From: Mogibacterium sp.
GTDB taxonomy: Bacteria; Bacillota; Clostridia; Peptostreptococcales; Anaerovoracaceae
Length of the DNA stretch: 64,000 bases
NCBI GenBank assembly: GCA_016775335.1
Contig: JAEUGJ010000015.1
Coordinates: forward strand, 34,306-98,305
Direction: 5' to 3'
Shown: piece by piece, positions 42,803 to 50,454 of the stretch
Layout of the letters: each line of letters starts with the position of its first letter
How positions within the stretch are numbered: position 1 is the first letter of the stretch
Program-made: the position numbers and the translations under genes
Notes under the pieces: model-generated
Seen by the model: the letters and a program-made list of their open reading frames with translations, nothing else
What the model was told of the DNA's origin: nothing
The model's database searches: none

Positions 42803-43506
42803 TATTTAAGCCGGATCCTTACATAGATTTTTCGCTTCTCATAGCTTTTCTTTCTTTTCGGTCCGTAGTTCTTCGCGTTGACGTCGGAACCGCCTGCCGA
42901 ATACCAAAGCGGAAACCCTTGTTTACTTTTGCCGGCGTAAACCATTGTGTGCGGCTTGTTAGCAAAACCGCAAATATCGCCCTTTTTCAGCTTTGCATAC
43001 ATCCAAGATTTTCGGGGATATGCAATCTTTGCTTTTTTCCGAATGATGGAGCTGCCGGACCCGTGAATCTTTGTATCAAGCCAAATGTATTTACCTTTCG
43101 GCAGCACGCCGATAGATTGCAGCGCAAAAGAAACGTATGTAGCGCAATTCGTCCGTTTTTTCTTCAAGGCGCTGGATAGGCTCTTGCAGGCGTGGTTCGC
43201 TGAATAACGAACGTGCGCCTTAATCATTTTGGCGGCATTGGTTTTCAGTGCCGCCAGCAGCTTATCCGCCTTGGTGCTGGGTGCAACTTTCAGCAGCCGG
43301 ACATATTTCTGGCCCTTGCTGTCCTTCCAGATGGTCCAGCCTTTCAGCGCTGGGACATAGACGTAATGCCCATTAATCTTGATCGCGTGGATTACTTTCC
43401 CGGGCTCCAGCGTTTTAATTTTTTTGGATTTGTAAGACGGCTTGACCCTCACCGGATCCGCCTTGATTGTCTTATAGTATCTATCAATTTTTTTACTTTT
43501 TGCCAT
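42802..43506 (-). CDS. Probable cell-wall hydrolase (NlpC/P60- or CHAP-like)
   Basis: 234 residues. The N-terminal 80 residues resemble an SH3-like wall-binding domain (YYKTIKADPVRVKPSYKSKKI, GHYVYVPALKGWTIW). The C-terminal part has TNCATYVSFALQSIGVLP with a cysteine at a helix start and KPHTMVYAGK with a histidine, the Cys-His arrangement of NlpC/P60 and CHAP peptidases. Overlaps the amidase gene by 14 bases, so two lysins are coupled. Highly basic. Confidence 0.7.
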   Translation of the reverse strand: MAKSKKIDRYYKTIKADPVRVKPSYKSKKIKTLEPGKVIHAIKINGHYVYVPALKGWTIWKDSKGQKYVRLLKVAPSTKADKLLAALKTNAAKMIKAHVRYSANHACKSLSSALKKKRTNCATYVSFALQSIGVLPKGKYIWLDTKIHGSGSSIIRKKAKIAYPRKSWMYAKLKKGDICGFANKPHTMVYAGKSKQGFPLWYSAGGSDVNAKNYGPKRKKSYEKRKIYVRIRLK

Positions 43507-44221
43507 GGTAAACCGCCTTTCCCTTTTCGTTAAAAACGGAATAGCCGTTTTTATCGGCGCATTTTTTAGCGTTGGCCAAGTCCTTAAACGCGCCTTTTTG
43601 CGTTCCCGGCTTGTTCCACGCCTTCCGAACTCTGTAGATTTCCGCGCCGGATGCCGCCGGCTTTTTGGTTCCGTCGGAAAACTTTACGCCCATATATTGG
43701 CAGATACCTTTGGCGATTGCCTTGCCGTACTTGTCCGGGTGGTCCCTCAATGTGGCCAAATCAGCCTTGATGCTTCCCGTTTCCAGGATGCACGCCGGCA
43801 TGTCCGTCCCGTTCAACTCGAACAAATCCGTGCGACGCTGCACGCCTCTCGACCTCATTCCAACGCCTTTTTTTACGGCGCTGTTTAACGTTTTGGCCAG
43901 CTTCTTCCCGCTTCCGGAAACATAAAGCGGCATGACGCCCTTCGGCGCTCCGGAATAATCACAATGGATGGAAACATAAAGGGCGGCGCCCACTCTATTG
44001 GCCCACCGTACGTCTTCGATCATGTTTTTATTGTTTCCGTGATCGGCGTCGCTGATTACCTTGACGCCGGACGCCCTCAGATACTTCACGGCTGCTTTTG
44101 TGATTGGCAGCATTAACGCCGCCTCCGTGTACTGCTTCCCGCCGGACTTGTAGGCGCATCCACTGTCCCACGATCCGTCCAGGCTCACGCCGTGGCCACA
44201 CTGTACTGCAATAGTTTTCAT
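43493..44221 (-). CDS. Phage N-acetylmuramoyl-L-alanine amidase (endolysin)
   Basis: 242 residues. Amidase_3 domain in residues 1-180: VQCGHGVS with the first zinc histidine, the metal glutamate after QYTEAA, SIHCDYSGAP with the second histidine, and ILETGSI with the catalytic glutamate. A C-terminal 50-residue module (YRVRKAWNKPGTQKGAFKDL, AKKCADKNGYSVFNEKG) looks like the SPOR-like wall-binding repeat of clostridial endolysins. No signal peptide, so it needs the holin encoded just upstream. Confidence 0.9.
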   Translation of the reverse strand: MKTIAVQCGHGVSLDGSWDSGCAYKSGGKQYTEAALMLPITKAAVKYLRASGVKVISDADHGNNKNMIEDVRWANRVGAALYVSIHCDYSGAPKGVMPLYVSGSGKKLAKTLNSAVKKGVGMRSRGVQRRTDLFELNGTDMPACILETGSIKADLATLRDHPDKYGKAIAKGICQYMGVKFSDGTKKPAASGAEIYRVRKAWNKPGTQKGAFKDLANAKKCADKNGYSVFNEKGKAVYHGKK

Positions 44222-44231
44222 TTTTCGCCTC

Positions 44232-44588
44232 CTACTCTTCGGCCTGCTGGTCGTCGTCGCTGTCTTCTTCTTCGTCTTCCTCTTCGTTCAGCTCGTGTTC
44301 CTGCACCTCGTCGTCCGTCAGCTCAATGTCCGGGCGCACGTTAAGGCCCAGCGCCTGCTTAAAGGCCTGATTCAGTCCAACGGCGGCCAAACCGGAAACG
44401 GCACCGGAAACAATTCCGGCATAGTTAAAACCGGAAACAATCACACCGGAAACGGCGCCGATAATCAGCAGCGCCAGCGGGATCCATTTGTTATCTGTTG
44501 GCAAGAAGTTCCGCATCACGTAGCCAACGCAAAGGGAAAGTGCTACGATGCACGGCACGAAAAAATCAGAAATAAAGTTAATGTCCAT
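44232..44588 (-). CDS. Probable phage holin
   Basis: 118 residues. Three hydrophobic segments (FFVPCIVALSLCVGYVM; WIPLALLIIGAVSGVIVSG; AGIVSGAVSGLAAVGL) and a strongly acidic C-terminal tail (about 25 Glu/Asp-rich residues). Position right upstream of the endolysin and topology fit a holin that releases it. An acidic rather than the common basic tail is unusual. Confidence 0.75.
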   Translation of the reverse strand: MDINFISDFFVPCIVALSLCVGYVMRNFLPTDNKWIPLALLIIGAVSGVIVSGFNYAGIVSGAVSGLAAVGLNQAFKQALGLNVRPDIELTDDEVQEHELNEEEDEEEDSDDDQQAEE

Positions 44589-44606
44589 AGTTTTATACCT
44601 CCTTAA

Positions 44607-44652
44607 TTAAAAAGCACCGTCAGCGGGCATTCTGTGCCCTTCTGCGGTGTGT
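44607..44652 (-). terminator. Terminator upstream of the holin gene
   Basis: On the - strand CACCG and CGGTG form an outer stem with GGGC/GCCC inside, followed by CTTTTTAATT. It lies between the 44659 gene and the holin, so lysis expression may depend on readthrough. Confidence 0.65.
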
Positions 44653-44658
44653 TCTGCC

Positions 44659-44997
44659 TTATTGTTCTATTAGATGGTTTGTTAAGTCTGTTTTTGCTTT
44701 CTTCATGGCCTCGACGTCGTTGCCATCGATGCCATGGGCCAGCAACGCCAAAAGTGCCCGTTGGGTAATCTTATTACCCTCTTCCAGCCGCTGCATTCCG
44801 GTTTCCAAGTCGTTCAGCCTGTTATAATCATTTACGGCTTTCCGTTCCAGTTCCGCGATTCGGTGGTCCTGGGTTTCCCCGGGTTTCCGAAAATGTTTAT
44901 AAATCCGGATTAACACGCCGGCAGCAGCGGAAATGGACACGATGGCACCGGCCACCCATAGCACCCCCGCCGGGGTGATAATAATTTGCGTATTCAC
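44659..44997 (-). CDS. Phage membrane-anchored coiled-coil protein (lysis-cassette type)
   Basis: 112 residues. N-terminal hydrophobic helix (GVLWVAGAIVSISAAAGVLI), then a predicted coiled coil (DHRIAELERKAVNDYNRLNDLETGMQRLEEG) and a hydrophobic helical C-terminus. XhlA-like topology; such proteins assist holins in several phages. Assignment rests on topology and position, not on a recognised family. Confidence 0.6.
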   Translation of the reverse strand: MNTQIIITPAGVLWVAGAIVSISAAAGVLIRIYKHFRKPGETQDHRIAELERKAVNDYNRLNDLETGMQRLEEGNKITQRALLALLAHGIDGNDVEAMKKAKTDLTNHLIEQ

Positions 44998-45026
44998 TTA
45001 ATCACCTCCTTTCTGAATTTGGCACG

Positions 45027-45054
45027 AAAAAACCACCCTTTCGGGTGGCTTTTC
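45027..45054 (-). terminator. Terminator of the HTH mini-module
   Basis: CCACCC and GGGTGG pair around TTTC, with A-rich and T-rich flanks on both sides (AAAAAACC / GGCTTTTC). It directly follows the stop of the 58-residue HTH gene. Confidence 0.8.
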
Positions 45055-45056
45055 GG

Positions 45057-45233
45057 TTATTCTGTTTTGAAATCCTCTCTGACCGCTCTTTCTAGTAGCA
45101 GCAGCACGTATTCCGGAGCTTCATTTGTTCCTTGTTCCCAGTTTTGAATTGTCCGCAATGGGATGCTGTACAAGTCTCCGAATTTCTTCTGACTCAATCC
45201 GGTTATTGATCGGATTTCTTTGCATGTTATCAT
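45057..45233 (-). CDS. 58-residue XRE-type helix-turn-helix protein
   Basis: Encodes MITCKEIRSITGLSQKKFGD followed by LYSIPLRTIQNWEQGTNEAP, a minimal HTH_3/XRE DNA-binding domain with the recognition helix at PLRTIQNWEQG. The start has AGAGGAGA 7 bases upstream and the stop is followed by a terminator. It overlaps the 24-residue upstream peptide gene by ATGA, implying coupling. It is the natural candidate to bind the palindrome in the promoter at 45536-45564, making a self-controlled unit. Confidence 0.75.
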   Translation of the reverse strand: MITCKEIRSITGLSQKKFGDLYSIPLRTIQNWEQGTNEAPEYVLLLLERAVREDFKTE

Positions 45234-45304
45234 TTGCGTCTCCTCTTTCTTTTGTGCAAAACATACAGCACAGCAAGTGCACTAATTAGAAATTCTGTTG
45301 TCAT
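45230..45304 (-). CDS. 24-residue membrane peptide
   Basis: Encodes MTTEFLISALAVLYVLHKRK plus a few basic residues: one short hydrophobic helix and a strongly basic tail. Its stop overlaps the start of the HTH gene (ATGA). The ribosome binding site is weak (GTGGAA), so it may be a real peptide or only an upstream coupling frame. Confidence 0.35.
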   Translation of the reverse strand: MTTEFLISALAVLYVLHKRKRRRK

Positions 45305-45359
45305 GTTTTCCACTTCATGCTAAAATTCACATACAAGGGGTTGTTTCCAACCCCCTGCT

Positions 45360-45407
45360 GAAATTCATGGAAGTGGTTAGCCTATTAACCACTTCCAAAG
45401 GAATTTC
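45360..45407 (-). repeat. Long inverted repeat at the end of the 38-residue peptide gene
   Basis: GGAAGTGGTTA and TAACCACTTCC form a perfect 11-base stem with a 6-base loop, extended by GAAATTC/GAATTTC after a short bulge. It contains the stop codon and last codons of the 38-residue peptide. A second hairpin GGGGTTG...CAACCCC type (45337-45354) follows. Together they look like a strong terminator-like or mRNA-stabilising structure. Confidence 0.7.
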
Positions 45408-45493
45408 AAGGTTTCCACGATGATGTTCCCGATTACCAGAATTATTATTCCGGTACGGATATCACTGGATTCCTCTTCCGTGAATTTCTTCAT
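45377..45493 (-). CDS. 38-residue membrane peptide of the mini-module
   Basis: Encodes MKKFTEEESSDIRTG, then a hydrophobic helix (IIILVIGNIIVETLKFLW) and KWLIG. AGGAGG lies at ideal distance from the ATG, and a perfect promoter lies 43 bases upstream. The size, single helix and amphipathic aromatic end recall small holin-like or toxin-like peptides, but no family is recognised. Confidence 0.6.
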   Translation of the reverse strand: MKKFTEEESSDIRTGIIILVIGNIIVETLKFLWKWLIG

Positions 45494-45519
45494 GATTTCC
45501 TCCTTTCTATTGCAAACTC

Positions 45520-45536
45520 TTTAACTTACGAGTTTA
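45520..45536 (-). repeat. 17-base motif, copy 2 of 2
   Basis: On the - strand TAAACTCGTAAGTTAAA starting at the last base of the TATAAT box; 15 of 17 bases match the copy at 41881-41897. Both copies lie between a TATAAT and a gene with a strong ribosome binding site. Confidence 0.6.
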
Positions 45537-45564
45537 TTATATACCCGATTCGGGTATATGTCAA
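45536..45564 (-). promoter_or_regulatory. Perfect consensus promoter with palindromic operator
   Basis: On the - strand TTGACA (45559-45564), exactly 17 bases, TATAAT (45536-45541). The spacer is occupied by a palindrome with arms ATATACCCGA and TCGGGTATAT about one central base (45539-45559). This is a strong, repressor-controllable promoter inside the phage late region, reading into the 38-residue peptide, the 24-residue peptide and the HTH gene. Confidence 0.85.
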
Positions 45565-45617
45565 TAGGATAGGAGGATTTTTTTCTTTATTTTTTTAGAT
45601 AATCTTGGTAGTTCGCC

Positions 45618-47357
45618 CTAATCAAAAATGATAAAACCATCAGTGATATATGTGAAAATTCCGATTGCATCATTGTCTTTGGCCAGCGCATCATTTCCGC
45701 AATTTCGAACCGTAAATCCACCATCTTGCGCCACGAATGACACATTGGCGTTGTTGCCGTAATAGGACACGGCACGAATTCCTGTTGATGTAATCGGCCT
45801 CGGGATTTTGTGGATTGTTCCCGTGGCTAGATTCTTGCCCGGATTAACCGCGCCAGTTGCGGCGACACGGAACTCCATCTGTACCAAGCTCCCGAACTTC
45901 CACCATTTCGGCTGCATGGTTACTCTTCCAGTTGTAGCCCTGGCGATTCCGGTGCCACTTTCGATGTTTGCCGTCAACCAACCTGCATCAATCGAATCAC
46001 ATTCCACGCGCCGTGCTCTTACGACGTCCGCCACTCTCATCGTGGTAGCACTTATTTTTTCGGATGCAAAAAGGTTGTTACATCCAACCGTACTAGAATA
46101 CGTTTCTTTTGAATAATACGAAATTCTTAGTTCTTCCTGAAAGCTCCAATCTGCTGTTTGTGCCTCCGTGTTTGTCCCATCAATTACAATCGTGATACTG
46201 TTGTTTCCGCTAGTGGTATAGTAGTATGGTCCTTCATTTGCAGTGAACCAATAGTCCCAGGACCCTTCGTCGTTTTTCGCAACTGTGCAAATGCTTTCGA
46301 TGGAAGTAAATGCTTCGCCTAACACTATTGTTTTTCTGTATATGTTTCCGGCTGCGACTTGCTGTTCTGCTTCTTCCCCGTCCCACTTAATGAATTGTAT
46401 CTTTAGTGATGATAAATTTTTGTCAATCGTAATATCAAAAATATCAGACGCCTCGTTTTGTATTTTGAAGTCGTCTGCCGTTATATACATCATGTTCCCG
46501 TTTTTGTTGCCTATTCGGATTACTTCTCCATAGGTTGCTATCGGCGTTTCTGTTGTTGTCTGTACAATCTGCACCCCGTCCGATTTTATGTCGGTGCGAT
46601 ATGCGCCGCCGGCCGCGTCCAGCACGTGGGCGCCCAGTTTGTCATGATAAAAATATTTTTTTTGGTCGTCGATGTCTCCCTGCGCTGCTTCCGCTGCTGC
46701 TTGTGCCGTTGCCGCTGCCTTCCCGGCAGTATAAGCATCAGATGTTGCGGATTGTGCCGCGGAATGTGCTGTCTCGGCCGCTGCCGTTGCTGATTCTGCT
46801 TTCTGCTGCGCAAGTGCAGCGGATGATGTGGCTTCCTCTGCCTTCTGCTTTGCCGTTGCCGCGTCCGTCGTGGCCGCTTCCGCCTTTTCTCTTGCGGTGT
46901 CTGCCGCTGTTTTTGCTTCCGCTGCGGATGCGGTCGCTTCTTCTGCCTTCTGCTGCGCTATTGCAGCGGATGCCGTAGACTCTTCCGCCCTCTGCTGGGC
47001 AATGTCTGCCGATTCCTGTGCCGTCGTTGCGGTGTCTGCCGCGGATTGGACTGCGCCGTCCATGTAATCCTCGTAGCTGTAGTCGTCGTCTTCGTCTTCT
47101 GGGTCTTCCGGGACATCTTCCCCCAATTCCGTTAATTCCGCGGTGTCTGATTCTTCCACCGCTTCGAACTCCACGGCGATCCAGTTATAGCTGCTCGGGT
47201 TCAGAACTTCCGCACTGCTCATGCTGATGCAGTTGCCAATGTAGGCAGCATCTTCCGACTCTTCCAGCGTAAACCCTGCCGATCCGTCCGGGCTATTCGC
47301 CCACGCATTGTGCAAATAGAAAACAGTATTATCCGCACGCTCTAATCTTGTTACCAT
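45618..47357 (-). CDS. Phage tail fibre-like protein with Ala-rich coiled coil
   Basis: 579 residues. N-terminal 95 residues globular and acidic (EDVPEDPEDEDDDYSYEDY). Residues about 100-235 are a long Ala/Glu/Gln/Ser heptad region made of near-repeats such as IAQQKAEEATASAAEA and LAQQKAESATAAAE, typical of a trimeric fibre shaft. Beta-rich C-terminal domains follow (YFYHDKLGAHVLDA, MMYITADDFKIQNE, then a head with RVTMQPKWWKFGSLVQMEF). Likely receptor-binding fibre or upper baseplate protein. Confidence 0.8.
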   Translation of the reverse strand: MVTRLERADNTVFYLHNAWANSPDGSAGFTLEESEDAAYIGNCISMSSAEVLNPSSYNWIAVEFEAVEESDTAELTELGEDVPEDPEDEDDDYSYEDYMDGAVQSAADTATTAQESADIAQQRAEESTASAAIAQQKAEEATASAAEAKTAADTAREKAEAATTDAATAKQKAEEATSSAALAQQKAESATAAAETAHSAAQSATSDAYTAGKAAATAQAAAEAAQGDIDDQKKYFYHDKLGAHVLDAAGGAYRTDIKSDGVQIVQTTTETPIATYGEVIRIGNKNGNMMYITADDFKIQNEASDIFDITIDKNLSSLKIQFIKWDGEEAEQQVAAGNIYRKTIVLGEAFTSIESICTVAKNDEGSWDYWFTANEGPYYYTTSGNNSITIVIDGTNTEAQTADWSFQEELRISYYSKETYSSTVGCNNLFASEKISATTMRVADVVRARRVECDSIDAGWLTANIESGTGIARATTGRVTMQPKWWKFGSLVQMEFRVAATGAVNPGKNLATGTIHKIPRPITSTGIRAVSYYGNNANVSFVAQDGGFTVRNCGNDALAKDNDAIGIFTYITDGFIIFD

Positions 47358-47366
47358 AAAAACCTC

Positions 47367-47825
47367 CTATCTTCCGATCGCAATCCAGTGGAAAGACGAC
47401 GCCCACGCGCCGGTCCGCCGTGCCCGGTAAGTGAAGCCCGTTTGCGTTACCGACGAAATGCACCACTGCGTGGAATCCGGCGCATCTGCTGTTGGCGTTG
47501 CCACCACGTACGGCGCCACCGTAAACGGCACCGGGAACTGGACCGTTACGGAATAGTTTGTATTTGCTTTTTTTACCGGGCAGGAACCTTTTCCCGCCTG
47601 AATGTTCGGCGCGATTAGATTCCCGGCGGCATCAATTGTGACACCGTTCAGCGCATCCGCCACCGCGTTCTGCACCTCCGTGGTTAGGTTTTCCGCATCC
47701 AGCGGCGTGCCTTCCTGGTACACTTCCCCTTCTGCCGGTGTGATGTCGTACGTGTTCGCCTGCCCATCCACCGGGGCCAGTGTAACCCGGTTCGGGAACT
47801 GGCTTGATCTGTCAACAAAACCCAT
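47367..47825 (-). CDS. Phage tail/receptor-binding-type protein
   Basis: 152 residues. The N-terminal half (VTLAPVDGQANTYDITPAEG, YQEGTPLDAENL) is a domain found on baseplate and fibre proteins of Firmicute phages. The C-terminal half (FPVPFTVAPYVVATP, TQTGFTYRARRTGAWASSFHWIAIGR) has the beta pattern of H-type lectin or gp53-like fibre tips. Lies between fibre and baseplate genes. Confidence 0.65.
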   Translation of the reverse strand: MGFVDRSSQFPNRVTLAPVDGQANTYDITPAEGEVYQEGTPLDAENLTTEVQNAVADALNGVTIDAAGNLIAPNIQAGKGSCPVKKANTNYSVTVQFPVPFTVAPYVVATPTADAPDSTQWCISSVTQTGFTYRARRTGAWASSFHWIAIGR

Positions 47826-47835
47826 TGCTTGCCTC

Positions 47836-48207
47836 CTATCTCAGATGGTAGCCGGATCCGGTGTAGCCCGTTCCGGCGTGTCTCTGGTATTTTTTATTAT
47901 TCATCATAATTAGTTGCTTCCGGTTTACTTCTTCACAAACCTGTTCAATATATCTAACTTGTTCGGCGATGATAGAACCGTCCACCGTAGAAACGCCGAT
48001 GATGGCCACGCCCCACATGGCCGCCAACCGGTCTGCCGTTCCGGTGATGGTGTCCCAATCCTCTGCCGTCAAATAGCTATCCACCGTCCACGTTTTACCA
48101 ATGGCGCCGGAAGTGCTGCCGGATAGTGTGGCCAGATTGCCGGCGATTCGGTTCATGTTTTCCACCGTCAGCAGGTCGGATTCCTGCCAGTCTGTTCTGA
48201 TGTCCAT
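47836..48207 (-). CDS. Small phage baseplate/tail-associated protein
   Basis: 123 residues. DIRTDWQESDLLTVENMNRIAGNL at the N-terminus is a segment often seen in Firmicute phage tail-tip genes; the C-terminus is basic and Gly-rich (YQRHAGTGYTGSGYHLR). The gene ends 10 bases before the next and starts directly after the tail protein stop. Precise role unknown. Confidence 0.6.
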   Translation of the reverse strand: MDIRTDWQESDLLTVENMNRIAGNLATLSGSTSGAIGKTWTVDSYLTAEDWDTITGTADRLAAMWGVAIIGVSTVDGSIIAEQVRYIEQVCEEVNRKQLIMMNNKKYQRHAGTGYTGSGYHLR

Positions 48208-50067
48208 CTATACCCCTTTCCGGTACGCAATTTTTGCCTGCGTGCCTCCGGCTTCGTGCGTTAATTCAATGTCGGAAATTTGTACAATCTCATAATCTGC
48301 CCCGGCGTCGTTTAGATGTTTGTTTTTTTCAGTATGGTGAAGCCGCACCACGTCCCGGGGCTGCATGCGTGGGTCGCCCTTCCATGTAAATTGGCCGGTG
48401 ATGTTGGATATTTCGAACCTTCTCCCGTGCCTCGGGTAGATAACCGCCGCGCCCGCCTTGATGTTGCCCTTAACTTCCAGCGGCTGCAGTTCCAGTGTGT
48501 AGCCCGGGCGCCCGGTTGGTGCCGTAATGGTCGCGGAACCGCCCGACACGCTCAGCTTTTTTCCCTTAGCTATGCACGGATTGACGTACACTGTTTTTTT
48601 CTTCCGCATGTTCGATTTTTTCTTTTTGTATGTTTTATAGCTGCACTTGTACAGCTTTCCCTTTTTCTTCTTTCGGTAGTAATAGGCGTATTTTTTCCCA
48701 GCCTTTTTCTTAGCCTGGTAGCTTAGGCGCTCCGGCGCCCAAATTAGGTTTTTCGCATTGCTCACCGTATAAGCCCAGTAAGGGCCACCGGACGGGTTAA
48801 TGTTGTACCGCTTCCCGGCTTCTGCCGTTTTTCGTTCGTCCAGCTTGGTCCACGTGTTGGACCTTACGGCAGCACACCCCAGCAGGTACTCACTGTTCCC
48901 GGACTTGATGGCCGCAAGGTTCCGGTCCACGCTTCGTGTTACCTCCCCGCAGTCCTCTTCGTAGATGTCCCATTTTGCCACCGGCTGCCGCCATGTTAGG
49001 CGCGGGATTCCCGCATCCACGAACGCCGGCCAGTATTCACCCGGCACCGTTCCCACGTGGATCAAATCCGCCGCCAGTGTCCGGGCATCGGTTTCCGGAA
49101 TTAGGATGCTGGATTCTGTTCCGGTATTCTTCCCGGGCGGGGCGCCGTCGCTGGATAATGCAGCGCCGCCAATTCCGCCCCGGATAGTGTTCTCCAGCAG
49201 GCTCCACGCCTTCTGGTATCCGTTCCCGGTTCTGGTATTCAGCACTTGGGCGGAAATCTTTTTTTCGTCCAAATGCCGGGCGGCGTCTTCTCCCTTGATG
49301 GTGATTAGCCCGTCCGCCATCGTCGCCGGTTCCGACAAATAGAAATGGCGGGTCTCCGACATGTCCCCCGGATATCCTGACTGATAATAAATACTTGCGT
49401 TATCGCTGATATTGGATATTGATTGACTGATGTCTTGCGTCCAGTAAACCTGTAATTCAATTTCTGATGTTGGAATTGCTTGCGTGTCCACCGATAGGTC
49501 CGCCCGTAGCGCCAGGGACGCCTTCACAATATCCGCCTCCGTGAAATCCAAACTAATGCCGGGCGCCATATCGTACAAAATCACCCGGGTTGAATCGGAA
49601 TTATTCGTTATTGTTACCGTGCCGGACTTTGCCCCGGCAGGAATAACCACGCGGGGCGCAATTGGCATAGTGTAGCCCATCGTGCTGGCCGTTATCGTTC
49701 CGGAAGATTCCGGATCAAAAACCAGTGTAATGGATGCAATTTCGATTTGCTTGTTCAGCGCCCAATTAATTGTTACGCTCTGACCCGCGCCCACATGTGT
49801 CTGCAATCCGGTTTTTCCGGTGGCATCGCTCACCGGCTCCCCGGATTTGGGCACGGTCTTCCGGCTGCCATTCAGCGGCACCCCGCCGCCGGAAAAGTCT
49901 GCCACCATCCGGTGTGGGTATTCCGTTGTTATGGTGTCATACACCGCCAGCCCGTCGCCGGATGGTGTGGCCGTCATTGCCACCCTGGTGTCCCTGCCGT
50001 TGATGCCTGCCAGAATCTTCATGGGCTTCCGGAACTGTTTTTTGTTTTCGTCGTCAATGCTGCTCAT
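48208..50067 (-). CDS. Phage tail-tip/baseplate protein
   Basis: 619 residues, mostly beta. It lies downstream of the tape measure and distal-tail-type genes, the usual place of the tail-associated hub protein. An odd Lys/Tyr-rich stretch of about 50 residues (around 455-505, with YYYRKKKKGKLYKCSYK and SNMRKKKTVYV) interrupts it; such stretches in clostridial wall-hydrolase-like repeats are thought to contact the wall. The C-terminus (RFEISNITGQFTWKGDPRMQPRD) looks like a hub domain. It overlaps the 50064 gene by 4 bases. Confidence 0.7.
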   Translation of the reverse strand: MSSIDDENKKQFRKPMKILAGINGRDTRVAMTATPSGDGLAVYDTITTEYPHRMVADFSGGGVPLNGSRKTVPKSGEPVSDATGKTGLQTHVGAGQSVTINWALNKQIEIASITLVFDPESSGTITASTMGYTMPIAPRVVIPAGAKSGTVTITNNSDSTRVILYDMAPGISLDFTEADIVKASLALRADLSVDTQAIPTSEIELQVYWTQDISQSISNISDNASIYYQSGYPGDMSETRHFYLSEPATMADGLITIKGEDAARHLDEKKISAQVLNTRTGNGYQKAWSLLENTIRGGIGGAALSSDGAPPGKNTGTESSILIPETDARTLAADLIHVGTVPGEYWPAFVDAGIPRLTWRQPVAKWDIYEEDCGEVTRSVDRNLAAIKSGNSEYLLGCAAVRSNTWTKLDERKTAEAGKRYNINPSGGPYWAYTVSNAKNLIWAPERLSYQAKKKAGKKYAYYYRKKKKGKLYKCSYKTYKKKKSNMRKKKTVYVNPCIAKGKKLSVSGGSATITAPTGRPGYTLELQPLEVKGNIKAGAAVIYPRHGRRFEISNITGQFTWKGDPRMQPRDVVRLHHTEKNKHLNDAGADYEIVQISDIELTHEAGGTQAKIAYRKGV

Positions 50068-50444
50068 TGTGCTGCTCCAATCATGCGCACGCTGCAGGCC
50101 AGGTCCGTGAAGACGGCCGTGCCGTCCGGGCGTGTCACCCTCGTGGGCGTCCCCTTGAATCCGGAAATCAGAATTTCAGCGGTCTGCCGGGTGCCGGTTG
50201 CGTCGGTAAATTCCATGGTGGTTTCTTTCCCAACCATTCCGGATAGTTTCCGCACCATTTCGTCCGTTAGACAATCCCACGTTAATTCCATATCGTCGGA
50301 GTATTTCGTCCCGACGATATCGCCGCAAACTTTCCCGGTGCAGGTGGTGTATTCCGCTTGAATGATGGCCGTTTTTTCGACCATCATATCCTTCGGCCGG
50401 AAAATGTCCAGTCCTGCAATTTTAATTGTGTTGTATACTTCCAT
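50064..50444 (-). CDS. Phage tail protein (distal-tail-like, small)
   Basis: 126 residues, beta-rich: YNTIKIAGLDIFRPKDMMVEK, TGKVCGDIVGTKYSDDMELTW, TAEILISGFKGTPTRV. Position between tape measure and tip protein suggests a tail-tip adaptor. No catalytic motif. Confidence 0.6.
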   Translation of the reverse strand: MEVYNTIKIAGLDIFRPKDMMVEKTAIIQAEYTTCTGKVCGDIVGTKYSDDMELTWDCLTDEMVRKLSGMVGKETTMEFTDATGTRQTAEILISGFKGTPTRVTRPDGTAVFTDLACSVRMIGAAQ

Positions 50445-50454
50445 TTTTCGCCCC

